Origin: Trichuris trichiura
Taxonomy: Eukaryota > Nematoda > Enoplea > Trichinellida > Trichuridae
Assembly (NCBI GenBank): GCA_037903355.1
Contig: JBAJFE010000009.1
Coordinates: forward strand, 248,001-312,000
Length of the DNA: 64,000 nucleotides
Direction: 5' to 3'
The notes below the pieces were generated by a model. It did not search any database, was not told the origin of the DNA, and saw only the letters and a list, made by a program, of their open reading frames with translations. Numbering within the stretch: the first letter of the stretch is position 1; each line of letters starts with the position of its first letter. Positions 50,122 to 61,865 of this stretch are shown one piece after another. The translations under genes were made by a program, and so were the position numbers.

Positions 50122-52312
50122 TCAACATGGCGCTTTTGGCATTGTCAGTTTTTCCATTATTGATTTGAAACGGCCGATAAAACGCCTATCTTTGGCATTC
50201 TTCTCTTTAACCAGAATGGCAGCTGCACGTAAAAATTCAAGTACGTTCTCGGTTGTCACAGCCGAGTGGAACCCTAAAACAACAGAGGCAAAAATTCCAA
50301 TTGCTACCGTTTCAGCACGAGATAGTCTTACCTGGAACGCGAATAGACTTCAATGCGTTTACCAGACAAACGCGGTATATGAAATCAGTCCACAAAAGTG
50401 CGTCTGTCACTTCCTGATCGTTCTTGCTCAAAGAAAGCTTCACTTTTTCATCACGAACCTTCTTGTCAGCAAGCTCTTCAGTGACAGCTGTAAGTTGCTT
50501 GCGTACATAGCTATCCCTTAGCCTAAGCCTGTGCTCTTCGCCGTCCAGCTCTACAGAACTCCTTCACAAAACCAACAAATGTGACCGATAGACTTACTTT
50601 TATCAAATGCTATAAAAGAAGGTAGAAAGCAAGCTTTACAAGGAGTATAAAGACTATTATTTGCAGGACTGGAAACTAAAACACTCCGTTGCGCTCATTT
50701 TCAGACTTGACGCCGTGATCCAACTTACCCGTACCGGAAGTAATAGCAACAGTAGCAGCAGTCGATATTTCTTTGTCATAATCACCTGAACGAATAAACA
50801 CAAAATTGAAACCATACAACGGATATGCATTCATGCTTTTTAAGGAATGAAAATCTACGTATTCGTTACGAAATCAGATGCATTTAATGTGATCGATATG
50901 TATTCATAAAGGCTAACCGTTTTTCCCTTGGACGCAGGACTGGTAATCCCATAAGTACTGATCATTTTTGGATTGCGAAGTTTGAGACTCTTCTTCCTCT
51001 TGCGCCTTTTTAGCACGAGCAGCTTTTAGCAATTCTCTTACGCTACCTGCCAAAATGTTCAACAATTATTCCAACACATACAAAACGGCAGACAGTAACG
51101 AGAGCCAGGTCGAACACTTCTTTGCGCAGTACTGTTGGTCGCTGTGCAAAAATATTGGATAGGAAATTATGACGTCAAATGTGAGAACTATCGATACCAT
51201 TTACTTCGTTTGACTTACGGCGGCCTGGACCTGGTCTTCGCGGCTGAAATTCGTAAACCATTAGTAAGCTCATTGCGAATGCAGTGCTTTTATACTAACT
51301 AGAGAATGTCCCACTTGCCGGGAAACTCCTAAAAAAAGGAACACTTACATTTATTTTTAACTTAAAGCTACTACCACTACTACTACTTTGCTCACTACAA
51401 TGTGCTAAGGACGGCGGCAATCGGAAACCTCCCCGATCGTTGGTGGAAGCAATTTTTTTAACTCCAACTACTATATTCTTCTCATCTTAAAGCAATGGTC
51501 ATTAGTTCAACGTGAAGAGCGAAATGAACTGACTGAGAATTCCTACTTTTTCTGCTTACTGCTTTTCTCGTTGCGCATTCTAACTTGGGTGGCTGTGTGG
51601 CATTTTTCGGGCGACGTTGCCTCCTTGGACAAGCTGCTTTTCGATCTGTAAAATAAAACTAAATGATCAAACGCGACTGCCATTTTTAAAGCTACACCCA
51701 CCGAAAACAGCTAGCAAAGATTCGTCGCCCCAAGATTCAATAATTCGCCTCCTTTCTTTCTCAACCATCGAACGGTACAACTAGGCGAAATAGATTACGA
51801 TAAAGCCGGTAGTACATTAGCACTAATGCAATACAAAAAACAAAGTGTACAAGGAATACTAAAGAAATTGTACCGATTTCTCCGTCTCAGGGGATCCATT
51901 CCAAATGGCGGCAACTATGCTCACAATATCGCGAGCAGCCAGTTCAGGATGCTCTCTTTTCATCTTTATCCTCTTTTCGTTCAGAAATGACCGAAAAGGA
52001 TTTAAGCTTCGCATTTGTCGCAACCTATCAGCCGACAAGATGCCGTTGTACCTTCGAAAGTAATCCGAAATAAACGGTGCAACAATATGACTTAGCAAAC
52101 CTATGCCTATTCGAATCGCGTCTACGCACACTTGTGTTTGAAGAAAGCTTTCCAGCTTCTTGGAACCCATTTGCCGAAATAACGGTCGTAAGTACGCTTT
52201 CCATCCGTTCCTGAGAAAGTGTAAAATCGTACATACGGTTAACTCTGGACAGGCGATAAAGATGTCATCGTGATCATTTAATCCATTGATCAGGTCGTTC
52301 ACGACAGGAAGG
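50122..52312 (-). CDS. HMG-box protein with micro-exons, family not recognised
   Basis: Exons on the - strand, high to low: about 52312-51874, 51780-51702, 51645-51560, 51243-51219 (25 nt), 51046-50918, 50785-50729, 50609-50598 (12 nt), 50550-50332, 50273-50122. All junction phases agree. The first exon's end and the second encode an HMG box (LNPFRSFLNEKR, then AAIWNGSPETEKS|LYRSMVEKERRR), so a DNA-binding nuclear role is likely. A basic, proline-rich linker (PRRPGPGRR) and an acidic stretch follow, then a long charged helical region from KKLDGEEHRLRLRDSYVRKQ to the C-terminus. The 5' end is unresolved. A frame at 52375-52593 starting MDSPLFLEVK may be an earlier exon, but no in-phase junction was found. 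The gene diverges from COA5 and converges on WDR3. Confidence 0.7.
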
Positions 52313-53063
52313 CTTCGTTAAGAAATTACCGCACTACAGGCGTAGTTTCACTGCATTCACCAGGTGATCAGGTGCTATCGGCCTTCCTTAAACGCAATTG
52401 TTGCTTCTAGGACTTTTCGGACGTATTGAAATTCGAGCACAAGTACGACTCTTATATAAAATGACTTGGAAGATGCACAAGCACCAGCAAAAAGTGCACA
52501 AAACACCGAACAGTTGACCGTTCTACCATCTCGCTGCAGTAATAACAGGAACTTGATGATCAGTTTAACTTCTAGAAAAAGCGGTGAATCCATGTAATAC
52601 TCTACCTCTAGCCAAAATTATTTATTTGCTTCCCATGATATTTTTTAGAGTTTATTTTGTTTTGCCAATGCTGTAGATTTTCGTCCACCGGTGACATTTA
52701 GCTAACTCCTGATGAATGTATTGCCGTTTGCAAAGAACCCCGTTTTGTGATGATTAACCAGTTTTATTCCCTGTCATTGGCCAGCGGAAGGCGTTCTTAC
52801 AGAAAGCCAAAACCACTGTGCATACTATTTTCTAGTAAACAACATAGCGGCTAAACAGCAACAAATTATGGTTGCATCTGGCTATTCTTTCAATGCAGAA
52901 TAGGACAAAACTTTGGCAGTGTGCAAAATATTCTTAGGGTCTACGCATTTTTGGCCATCTTAGACAGCGCACTAATGGACCAGTTTCGAAAATTAAATGC
53001 AATAATACGCTGACCTAACTTGTATGCATTTACTGTATGGCGTATAACACCTAGTGTTTTGCA

Positions 53064-53512
53064 ATGGATGAAAGTGTGGAATATACTGAGGACCAACAAC
53101 CTAGGGATAAGCGTAAGAAACGAGCCTGCGAAGGCATTAGAATCGATTTAAAACTCTGCTTGTTGCAGACCCCTTGTGTTCTGCAGGTTAGCCCTTTTAT
53201 ATTTTCCTTTGTTACAACCGGAAGGGTTCCCTGCGCTTGCTGTTTGGCATTTCCAATTGGTTGCCACGCAAACTTTTAAAAATTCGTTGCGAAGCATCTA
53301 CGTCGAAGCTGTAGCTTTATTTTAGGAGAACAAAACGCCGCGAGAGTGCTTAAAATCTGGTAAAGTTCCAAAGGAGTGTCAGGAATTAGCAAGACTACTT
53401 TACGATTGCAAACGTAGTATGGTGGGTGTCTATTGCTCCATCGTTTTCTCTTTCCATGTTTCAACTTCAGTTCGACCGTCGCTATCAATTCCGTGGTCGT
53501 TACGATTATTGA
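53064..53512 (+). CDS. COA5: Cytochrome c oxidase assembly factor 5 (PET191 family)
   Basis: Twin CX9C protein of the mitochondrial intermembrane space needed for complex IV assembly. Exons 53064-53186, 53326-53421 and 53471-53512, all phase 0, give 86 residues (human 74). The two CX9C motifs are intact: Cys-EGIRIDLKL-Cys, with a further Cys in LLQTPC, and Cys-QELARLLYD-Cys. The family signature CKRSM and the end FDRRYQFRGRYDY match the usual FRGRKGY-type tail. The N-terminal extension is acidic then Lys/Arg-rich. The stop codon (53510-53512) is 8 nt before the TTC7 start, so exon 3 doubles as sequence immediately upstream of TTC7. Confidence 0.93.
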
Positions 53513-53520
53513 ATCTCAAT

Positions 53521-56500
53521 ATGTCGAAGCTAAGAGGTGAACGGTTGCTAAATGAAGTGGAAAAATGTCGAATAGACGGGAATTGGCGACGTGTGTTGGA
53601 TGTGGTTACTAGCAGTTCTTTGGGAAAGGGGAGTGGCCTAGAATCATCATGCAACTTTTTCTTTGGAGAAGCATACCTTGAGTTGTATGTAGAAGAGCAT
53701 AAAGACATTCTTGTTGGTCCAGTAGAAAGACATGAACAGCCTTTATACAAAGCGAAAAAACACTTAATGGCGGTCTTTGACTCAAACGACGTGAAACAAG
53801 AAGTTGCCCTTGAAGCAAACTTGCTGCTATCAAAATTATATTTCTTTTGCGGGAAGTATGACGACGCTCTGACTTGTTTTACGAAGGCAAAATTGGATCA
53901 GTTAGATGTTGAATATAAAGACTTACGCGCACTGCGACTGGCTGCCGAAGCCTATGCAATCAAGGGATTTTGCTTAGAAATAATGCAACCACGAAAATTT
54001 TCCAGTAAATACCAGAAAACGCCTAAATTGGAAAAACTCACAAATGCATACATGAAGTCAACTGAACTGACATTGTCGTATCTTCAGGTTGATAAATTAT
54101 TATTAATTGCCTTGCTGACATTTGATTTAATTGAAGGAGTGCGAAAAAGCGATTTCTCCGCGTCAGCTGAGCTTAACTTCGCCTCTTCCTGCTGCCAGCT
54201 CCAACGCAGCAGGTCCATGTTTTTCGTGCATGCCAAACATGGGCATTTTACTTGAAACTCTACTTCGCCAGGTGCCCCTTTCATTCGTAAGAAGTGGACA
54301 TTTGGATCAAGCGGTAGATCTGTATCGTCAAATCTTACCTATTGTGGACAGCACAATAGGAAGACGAGTTCAACAGGTTCTTTGTTGTCAACTTGCCGAG
54401 CTGCTATGTCGTGCTGTTACTGACACTCGATATAAGTTGCCAAAGATTTCTCAAGCTGACACAATTGCATCCAGTTTGCTAGCTGTCTCATCCGTACCTT
54501 TTGGAGACATGGTGAATCAGTCTGCTGCCAAGCCAGCTATTTTTGTACCAGCCAATAGGTGAACATTTGTCGAGAGTGTATTTTATTGTTTGTAACAGAT
54601 CAGGTATGCTAAGTGCTAATGGTAAAGAAGGCTGCTCATCCGCCTTCTGAATGAGTTCCTTTATCTTTACTCGATAGGCCATATACAGTGTAAAGCCATC
54701 TTGGTTGGTCGATATATGGTTGTTTTTATAATGAAACTTCGTTTCATAGGTTCTAGAAACTGATTCAGAAAAGTGAAGGTACGTTACATTCATAGTTCGA
54801 TTTTCCAGTTAAATCTTCAGTATGTTCTCACATTCTAATAAGTGGAATGCATTCTGCTGAGCTCTGTAACAGTTGTTTAGGGAGTTAAATGCTTTTTACG
54901 TCACGATGTAATAATTTCAGATTCGAAGAAATGTACGTCCTTTCATGCATCAGCGAAGCCATTGTTGAACATGATATGAGTTTTAATGATCCTGACGAAA
55001 AGCAGGAAATGATGGTGACACTGCGGCCGTTGCACAACTTGGTTACCCATCTGCTCGCCTATCTTAGACAATTCCGGCTTCTTACGGACGTGTTATGCAC
55101 AGCAGTGAACTATTCACAGGAGGATCCTCACCTGTGGTTACAATATGCGTTGAGTTTTGTATGCGACCAGCAAGATGGAATGGCCGCCAGTGCTTTTCGG
55201 GTTTTGTTTTCCTTGCTGCCGGAAAATTCGCCTAGCGCTTCAGACTACCTCTTTGCTGCTAGATTATATCTGGAGAAGTTCGAGGCATGCGACACAGTAA
55301 GCATTTTTGGTTGTAACATCCTGCTTATGCCGTGAAATTGCAGGCTATAAAACTGGCTGAGCAAGCCTTCAATTCCAGCGGAAATGCGCACGTAAAAAGC
55401 AGGTCGAAGGTTCTTATAGGCTTAGCACTGAGCCGTATGGCCGATCTTTTGCCACTTACCGCTGGTAGAAACGTAAACGGCAGAAACGCATTGAAAGTGT
55501 TCCATGAGGCAGTTGAATTAGACACTAACGATTATTTAGCAGAATTCTATCTTGCCCTTGAATATGCCCTTTCGAGAGATTTACAGAAGGCAGAAGAGCA
55601 CTGCAGGCGTTCGTGGCAACTTTGCCCTGATCAACCAAACACGACGTTTTTATTAGCTCTTTTGTTAACCGCGAAAAAGCTTCCAGAGGAGGCATTAGAG
55701 CTAGTCGAAGAAGCCATTTCCGAGCATCCATCGCATAGTGCCTTACTTCTTCTGAGACTGCGGCTCTATTCAAAGTTATTCCAGCATGAATACGTGATTA
55801 CGGCCGCAAAAGAGTTGCTTGTAATGTGGAGAACAACAGGTCGATTTTTAAGCACGCTTGGCAGCCCTATTGATACAACTGAATGGCGGAACCGTACTAA
55901 GACTAGTTCAACTTCGGAGCGGCATTCTCATAGCGTTCCATCGCAGAAAGGTGCTCCGTCAAGCAACGAGCGTACAAGCGTTGTAGCCACTAGTATGCTT
56001 TTTATATTGCCATCATTTTGTCAGATTCTTTACTTAGCTTAATTTAGACGTTGACTATGCTGATACAGATTCGTTGGTATTCAGCAACATTGGCGGTATG
56101 GCGTCTCATCAATCAAGCTCAGAGATGAGTTTACACTTTTCCGAGTTAAATTGCTGTGCCGTGACCGTAGAGGCAAGGTTGCGTGGTGAAAGCAGTATCT
56201 GGTTGGAACTCGCCGAAACGCTGCTGGAGTTGGGAATGACCGAAGAAGTTGCTAAGTGCATTGACGAAGCGGTCAAAGTATCTAGTCAAGCTGCTCATAT
56301 AATTTACCTAAAGGCTCGACTATATCACTTGAATGGCTGCCTGAAAGAGGCGGCAACCTGTTACGAAGTAACGCTTAGTGCTTGTCCCCATTATGCTTCT
56401 TCGGCGCGCTACCTCGCATTGATACGACAGTCGCAAGGCAATTTTAAGTTAGCCGAAAAGCTGCTACGGGATGTGGTCCGAATGGAACCAATGAATTCTT

Positions 56501-56646
56501 ATAATTGGATACTTTTGGGTGAGCTGTTGACTGCAAAAGGAGTTGATTCCGAAGCGGCTGATTGTTTTTCAACCTCTATGGCACTAGCAGACATTAGTCC
56601 ACTTCTACCTTTTTCTATTATTCCTCGTGTCATGTCGCTATGTTAA
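53521..56646 (+). CDS. TTC7: TTC7, tetratricopeptide scaffold of the PI4KA complex
   Basis: TPR protein that with EFR3 and hyccin (FAM126) holds phosphatidylinositol 4-kinase alpha at the plasma membrane. Exons 53521-54087, 54137-54558, 54921-55296, 55344-55992 and 56048-56646 agree in phase and give 870 residues (human paralogues about 845-860). The N-terminus RLLNEVEKCRIDGNWRRV aligns with the family start, which supports this ATG. Further marks are LRLAAEAYAIKGFCLEIM, LWLQYALSFV, FYLALEYALSRDLQKAEEHC, helical TPR pairs throughout, and the C-terminal PFSIIPRVMSL. The region around 55870-55992 is a Ser-rich loop. Two introns are only 47-49 nt. No separate promoter space exists between it and COA5. 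Confidence 0.95.
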
Positions 56647-57094
56647 GTTTCGTTTTATTGCCACGCCTTTTAAGTAATGTACTAAAGGGTTGTTTAGTTC
56701 ACATTGCTCACCTGTTCAGATCAGTAGGCATTTGAATCCAGTGTTTCAACGAGCGATTTCTATCTTATAAATGTTAGCTCATTGCAAAGGTGAAACGTAC
56801 CAGCTAACAAGTTCTAATACTAGTAGTAATAAGTTAAAGCAAAACTTTGGATAAATTCAGTTTTCCTTCAATATCTAGGAAAATATAGGAGGTCAACTTG
56901 AACATCTCATCTAGAAAAATATAGCTATCTTTTTCCGCGTTCTCTCCGTCTGTTTTCCTAAGACGAGCTGTGGTGAACTTTGATTAAAATACAAGGTCGT
57001 TTAAAGTCACTTTAAAATTGCAGAGCGACAAAAGTAGTTGCATTATGCTTGTTTATTTTCTTTGGCATTAAAAGTAGGAAATTTTGCAACCATA

Positions 57095-57526
57095 ATGGTA
57101 GAAGAAGGTCGCGCTATTGGCATCTTTGATGACGACGTAGGAGTTGCTGAAGCTGACAGCGTATCTGTGAAATCACACGGTGACAAGCTACTCGGTTTGC
57201 CATTTCGTGCTGGATTAATAGTATTAATATGCATCCTGATCATTTGCTTTTCAATCATAGCAATTCTTAGTTACTATCTATACTTGGAATACAAAAAAAA
57301 ATGGGCGAGGCAGGCAGAAGAGCGCGGTACAAATATTGATACCTCACCGACTCCCGAAGGTGAGAATCAAATAGTGGGTAAATCGTCAGCAGGAGGAGCT
57401 TCAGACAAAGGTCAGTCTCCAGGAAAGCCACTAGATCCCCGGCTTGAAAAAATCAGGCAGCAGTCTTCATTCGCTGAACGCATGCCACTGGAGCAGCGAG
57501 TAAAACTTGGCATTCGCAAGAAATGA
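57095..57526 (+). CDS. Single-pass membrane protein, unrecognised
   Basis: A single-exon frame of 143 residues. An acidic N-terminal part (IFDDDVGVAEADSV) is followed by one strong hydrophobic helix (AGLIVLICILIICFSIIAIL), then a Lys-rich stop-transfer (YKKKWARQ) and a polar Gly/Ser/Pro tail ending QRVKLGIRKK. This suggests type I/III topology with a basic cytoplasmic C-terminus. An acceptor-like attgcag upstream (near 57021) may mark a 5'UTR intron or spliced-leader site. I do not recognise the family. Composition and the intact frame argue that it is real. Confidence 0.65.
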   Translation: MVEEGRAIGIFDDDVGVAEADSVSVKSHGDKLLGLPFRAGLIVLICILIICFSIIAILSYYLYLEYKKKWARQAEERGTNIDTSPTPEGENQIVGKSSAGGASDKGQSPGKPLDPRLEKIRQQSSFAERMPLEQRVKLGIRKK

Positions 57527-59860
57527 AAACGGAATGCTCAACGATGAAGATGCTCTTAAGTCTTCTTTCTTTATCCTCTCTGTCTCAAAGTAAACTACCA
57601 TATAGTTTTATTTGGCCTTTAGGCAGCATCATCTTGCTATTTGCTCTGATACAAAGCACCAGCGAAGGAGTAAAAAGTAATAGAACCGCACTTGAAGTGT
57701 TAATGCCTATTCAAACATGCCTCTCCCTCCTCCTATGAAAGTGTTTGTCAAAAAACAAGAAAGAAGAAAATGCTTTCTTCCTGTCCACATTTCGGCAACG
57801 AAAGTCAGCATTCATGGATGATTACATGATTTGTACCTTCAAACTACGCTTAGTTTGGGCGACTGACAAGTGAGCGACCTTTTCGCATGGGCAAAATGTC
57901 ACATGATTCCAGCAGTACAATTATTAACATTTATCCTTCATATTTTTTTAAGATTGGAAAACTATTCCAAGACAATATCTCCTTACGAGTAGCTAACTTA
58001 AACCGCAGAATTAATGTAGAAAAACTTAATAAACTGCGCAGGTAGTCCATCGCACTACAGTAATCAGTCTTCAACGAAGATTTGGTTATGATAGCTTGGC
58101 GAACATAAATATGTGAAAAAGTTTAATATTTCTACAGTACAATGGTTTTGTGTTATACGAGAAAGCCCTTTGTCAGTAATATGCATGCATTTAGAATTGA
58201 AAAGAATCAGAATAGTGCTTTCCTACATTGCAGGAAAACGTGCAACTTCATTTTCGGTTTTTCTTTTCATTTGGCAGCTATAACGGTCGAGTGCTCACAT
58301 TTTAACAGCCTTCGCTGCCCAAGTCAGCCTCTGTTCACGGTTGGAGTAGTCAAACCAAACTGGTTAACTCTATAACGCATTTGGAAGTAATGTTATTAAC
58401 AAAAATCACCAACAGATAGCTTCACAGCTGGACATTGCGATGGCTTCAGCCTACGAAACATCTTCCTGCATCGCGTCACGTACTGCAATGCGATTTTTAA
58501 ACTCTGCGCCGTATAATAACGACTGGAGTAGCCTGAACTCATTCATTAATTATTTGTCTGTTTGTAATGGCCATGATTGAAAAGGTCTTAACTTATGCAG
58601 GCGACTTACCGAGCGTATAACCAGTTTATTTTCCATAAGCTGTTTTCTCGGCGTTGAAAGCGGAGCAGAGTGAAGCCTTAAAACTCTGCAATAAAAAAGC
58701 TTCCCAGGAACCGAACGAGTAGCAAAGGCACGTTGTAAGTTTTTGCTTTTCCAATTATGGAGAAATCAGGTATCATTCCAAACATACAGGTGATGGATAA
58801 ACGATTTTAAGCTGCTCCACTAAAAAGCCATATTTACTGGACGAAATGCTCGACATGATAGCATAGCGTGAGACGAGCAATCATGGTTTCTTCACATCCT
58901 AGTTGCCGCTTCAATTATTAAGGAAACAGAAGCGCCAAAGCTGCCTTCTGAGAAAGCAAAGAAATTTACTAAACTAGATTCGTTAGCGCTAAACAGTTTA
59001 TAAAATGCGTTTCGCTCGAAGATACCATCCGCTACTACAAATCGCAAAGTTAAAAGCCGTATGATGATTCATAAGCAGTTACTCGTTGCATTGTTTATCC
59101 GAGAAGCTCTATATAAGTAACTTATGCTGAAGTGTCAAAGCATTCAATCCACTATTGCACTTAATTTAACGATTGCGGAATATTTGGCTAGCATTAATTA
59201 CGGAAGTGTACAGTTGCCTTTATTACCGCCATTAACAACCTTCATAGAGTTTTCATAATAAATCGCTGCGACGTCTGAGCGTTTTATAGTAGTTATTATG
59301 GGAGGAGTATTTAGGAGCATTACTCCTTTGTCAAACGCTGCGCATTCTCAGTAACTGAACTTGCACTACCTGAAAACACTTCATACGATATGGTATCAAG
59401 AAAATACGAAAGGTTGATGTAATATCTTCAGCAATGGAAATCTAAGTTACTGAAAACGCGGCAGATGGTGATTGCATTAATACTTCTGCTCTTGCCGCAG
59501 AGTCAGCTAAATATCATTCCTGTTTGAATTAGGCGCAGACTTCTCTTTTCAAAAATAAAGACAGCAGTTAGCTATTCCGAAATTCGTTACACTACATAAA
59601 ATTTTCAAACTGCTGTTAAAAAATTAAAGAAAAACTTATTCTATGACCTGCACCTTTAATTTTTCTACAGATAAAAAAATTGCGCGATGAAGCAGGTAGT
59701 TGCTGAGAGTGAATTGCCTTACAGATAGGTATAGCTGCGTAGCTGTAATATCAGTGTTACGGCTTTTCGATGCAGTGACTTAAACGCAGCTTAAATCAGC
59801 GCAGATCAAAGCGACTGCGGTTTCTCATTTTGATGGCAGAAAGATTTTTTGGGATCTTGT
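57527..59860. other. No gene seen
   Basis: AT-rich sequence with short frames only. A 71-codon frame overlapping the stop of the preceding gene by ATGA is most simply 3'UTR. No RNA gene, tandem repeat or long inverted repeat was noticed. Confidence 0.45.
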
Positions 59861-59862
59861 CT

Positions 59863-60000
59863 CTTAGCTGCCTCACTGTCTGAGAAATGCAAGCTCCTTT
59901 CTGGCAAGCATGCCAGTCACCCTTTTTTGCCCTTTCCCAAAACTAAGCTGAAAAATATATGCCATATTTTTAGGCTTAGGCTTGGGTAAGGGTAGGACAA
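59863..60000 (+). repeat. Dispersed short repeat, copy 3
   Basis: The segment begins TCTCTTAGCTGCCTCACTG, continues GAAATGCAAGCTCCTTTCTG, GCAAGCATGCCAGTCACCC and ends near TTAGGCTTAGGCTTGGGT. The same ordered words are found at 44517-44640 and, reversed, at 21178-21345. The open frame on its - strand (PKPKPK run) is a by-product of the repeat. Confidence 0.55.
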
Positions 60001-60317
60001 GATGGCCGGCAAACTTACACTTTGACGGTGGGGCGTCCAGGAAACAAGATCTTTTTTCTGCATTCTTTTGCCCAAAGAGCTTTAAAGATATTTGCCAGAT
60101 CAAGCTTTAAAATTCCGATAAATCAGCAACTGAATTTCGCCCGTAAATGTGACAATTAGGTAAGCGGTCTACGATAACCAATTAATCGAAGTGAACTTCG
60201 TGGGAAAATCTTCACTGAGCTCATGGGTCATAAAATGGTAAGCACAGTTATTATGTACTTGCCAGATTGAAGCCGTTTCTTCTAATAATTTGTTATTGCT
60301 AGTCGTGGGAAGCAAAG

Positions 60318-61865
60318 ATGTCAATATCGGACCTATTTCGCTTTGAGTTTCCAACAGCGGAAGATTACGAACTGCTTGAGAACGTTCTGCGAAGAAGCGG
60401 AGAACAAAGCATCCCAGGCTTAGACGATCAGGAAGTGAAGTGTCTTCGAGCGCGTTACTGTTTTGACAAACTAGAAAATTGTGAAGTGATTTTTGCCGTC
60501 AGGACAAAAAAACCATTGCTTATGGAGCATATGGCAACACGCATGCTGGCCAATGAAGTGGAACGCAACGGTCTAAAATGCCTTGCGGATTATGTAAAGA
60601 ATTTAAGGGTACGCAGACCGAAATTTATGTAAGCCGACTTTTTAAACCGCTATCTTCAAATTTCTCTTATTCGAAGATCGAAAAGGTAGAAATGAGCCAT
60701 TTCGGTAATTCTGCTTCGTCGTCACCGTTTCCTAGCAGCCATTTCAATGTCAGTACATTCGCACTCCTTAAGAGCTTAGATACTGTTTGTGTAGGCCCTC
60801 TAAACTCATTGTCCGCTCACTAGAAAATGGCGCTTCTGTTTTCATCTTTAAAACTAGAGAACCCTTCTATTCCCGTACGTTTTTTAACAATCACGCACAA
60901 CATTTGTTTCACAACTGACAGATTTTGATGGAAGTTACTGAACGATAATTTGTTGCATCATCGGAAAGTCCCTGCGTCGGAATGGTGCAGACGAATTGGT
61001 GGAATCGAAATGGTACTCATTCTTAAAAACGCAGCTATGGGAGTTCGGCATTGTAGGAGCAGTTGCAACAAGAACGTAATTTGCACTATGAATGGAAGTG
61101 TCTTAGTGTCGAACTGCAAATTGTATTTCTGCATGCACAAATGAACTTCAGGAGTCGTATCACTGCCTGCCAAAGCCTTTCGTAGCCAGCTTCTTGGCAG
61201 ACACTCTGTCTGATTGTTACGAGAAGATGCCAAGTCCACCCGATTCACCATGGGGTGCAGTGGCCTGTCGAAAACGGGATAAAGGTGTTGATTCCTTTTT
61301 GGCTAATAAGACTACTTGATAAACTTTACAGTTTATGACTCGATTTAATATTATCGGTTAAAGTCCATCCTGACAGGTCGGATACTAAAGTTTTACTTAA
61401 TGAGTTTTCTATATAGTTCCACAAACAACGAAATAAAGAAAGTCCCGTAATGCGGGCCAGAACGATTGTCAATCGATTACTCTGTCTTTTTTACACTTCC
61501 TTAAAACGAAAAATTTACGTAGACTTTTGTTCTCCTGTGCTGTTGGTGGATTTTAAAGTGCAACTGGCTGTTGCAATTGCCATTCCAAGCGACAAAATAA
61601 ATACCACTGAAGCAGAGGATGACGAAGCGCTGTTTATCATTGACGAAGTGCTGGAGAAAGTAAACTTTGTCTTATTTGTATTTTTTAAAATGGTTGCTGA
61701 GCATGTTTTCAGAGCTATTTCGGTGGCAATGTTCGAAAGAATAATTTGGTGCCCTGGAAACGAAGTGAATGCATAGATGGATACTGGGCTACTCCTGATG
61801 ATGTTAAGAAGTCGCTCGTTTATATAAGGGAATACTTGCAAGTTGTTTTTCCCCTTATCCAATAA
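60318..61865 (+). CDS. Five-exon gene of unknown function
   Basis: Exons 60318-60628, 60969-61012 (44 nt), 61186-61284, 61523-61659 and 61713-61865 join with consistent phases (2, 1, 1, 0) to give 247 residues. The first exon reads MSISDLFRFEFPTAEDYELL and includes an alternating-charge helical segment. Later parts include MPSPPDSPWGAVACRKRD, an aliphatic strand VQLAVAIAIPSDKI, the acidic TEAEDDEALFIIDEVLEK and the aromatic-rich SYFGGNVRKNNLVPW and GYWATPDDVKKSLVYIREYL. No signal peptide or membrane segment is seen. I do not recognise the family. The TAA stop (61863-61865) sits inside AATAAA (61861-61866). Exon 2 is the weakest part of the model. Confidence 0.6.

Noticed and set aside
57523..57738. 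71-codon frame overlapping the previous stop by ATGA, hydrophobic
   Set aside because: Leu/Ser-rich low-complexity frame without splice or family support. Most simply 3'UTR.
60578..60823. Second frame overlapping exon 1 of the five-exon gene, suggesting a frameshift
   Set aside because: The splice model with donor gtaagc at 60629 explains the end of exon 1 and keeps one frame to the stop, so a frameshift is not needed.
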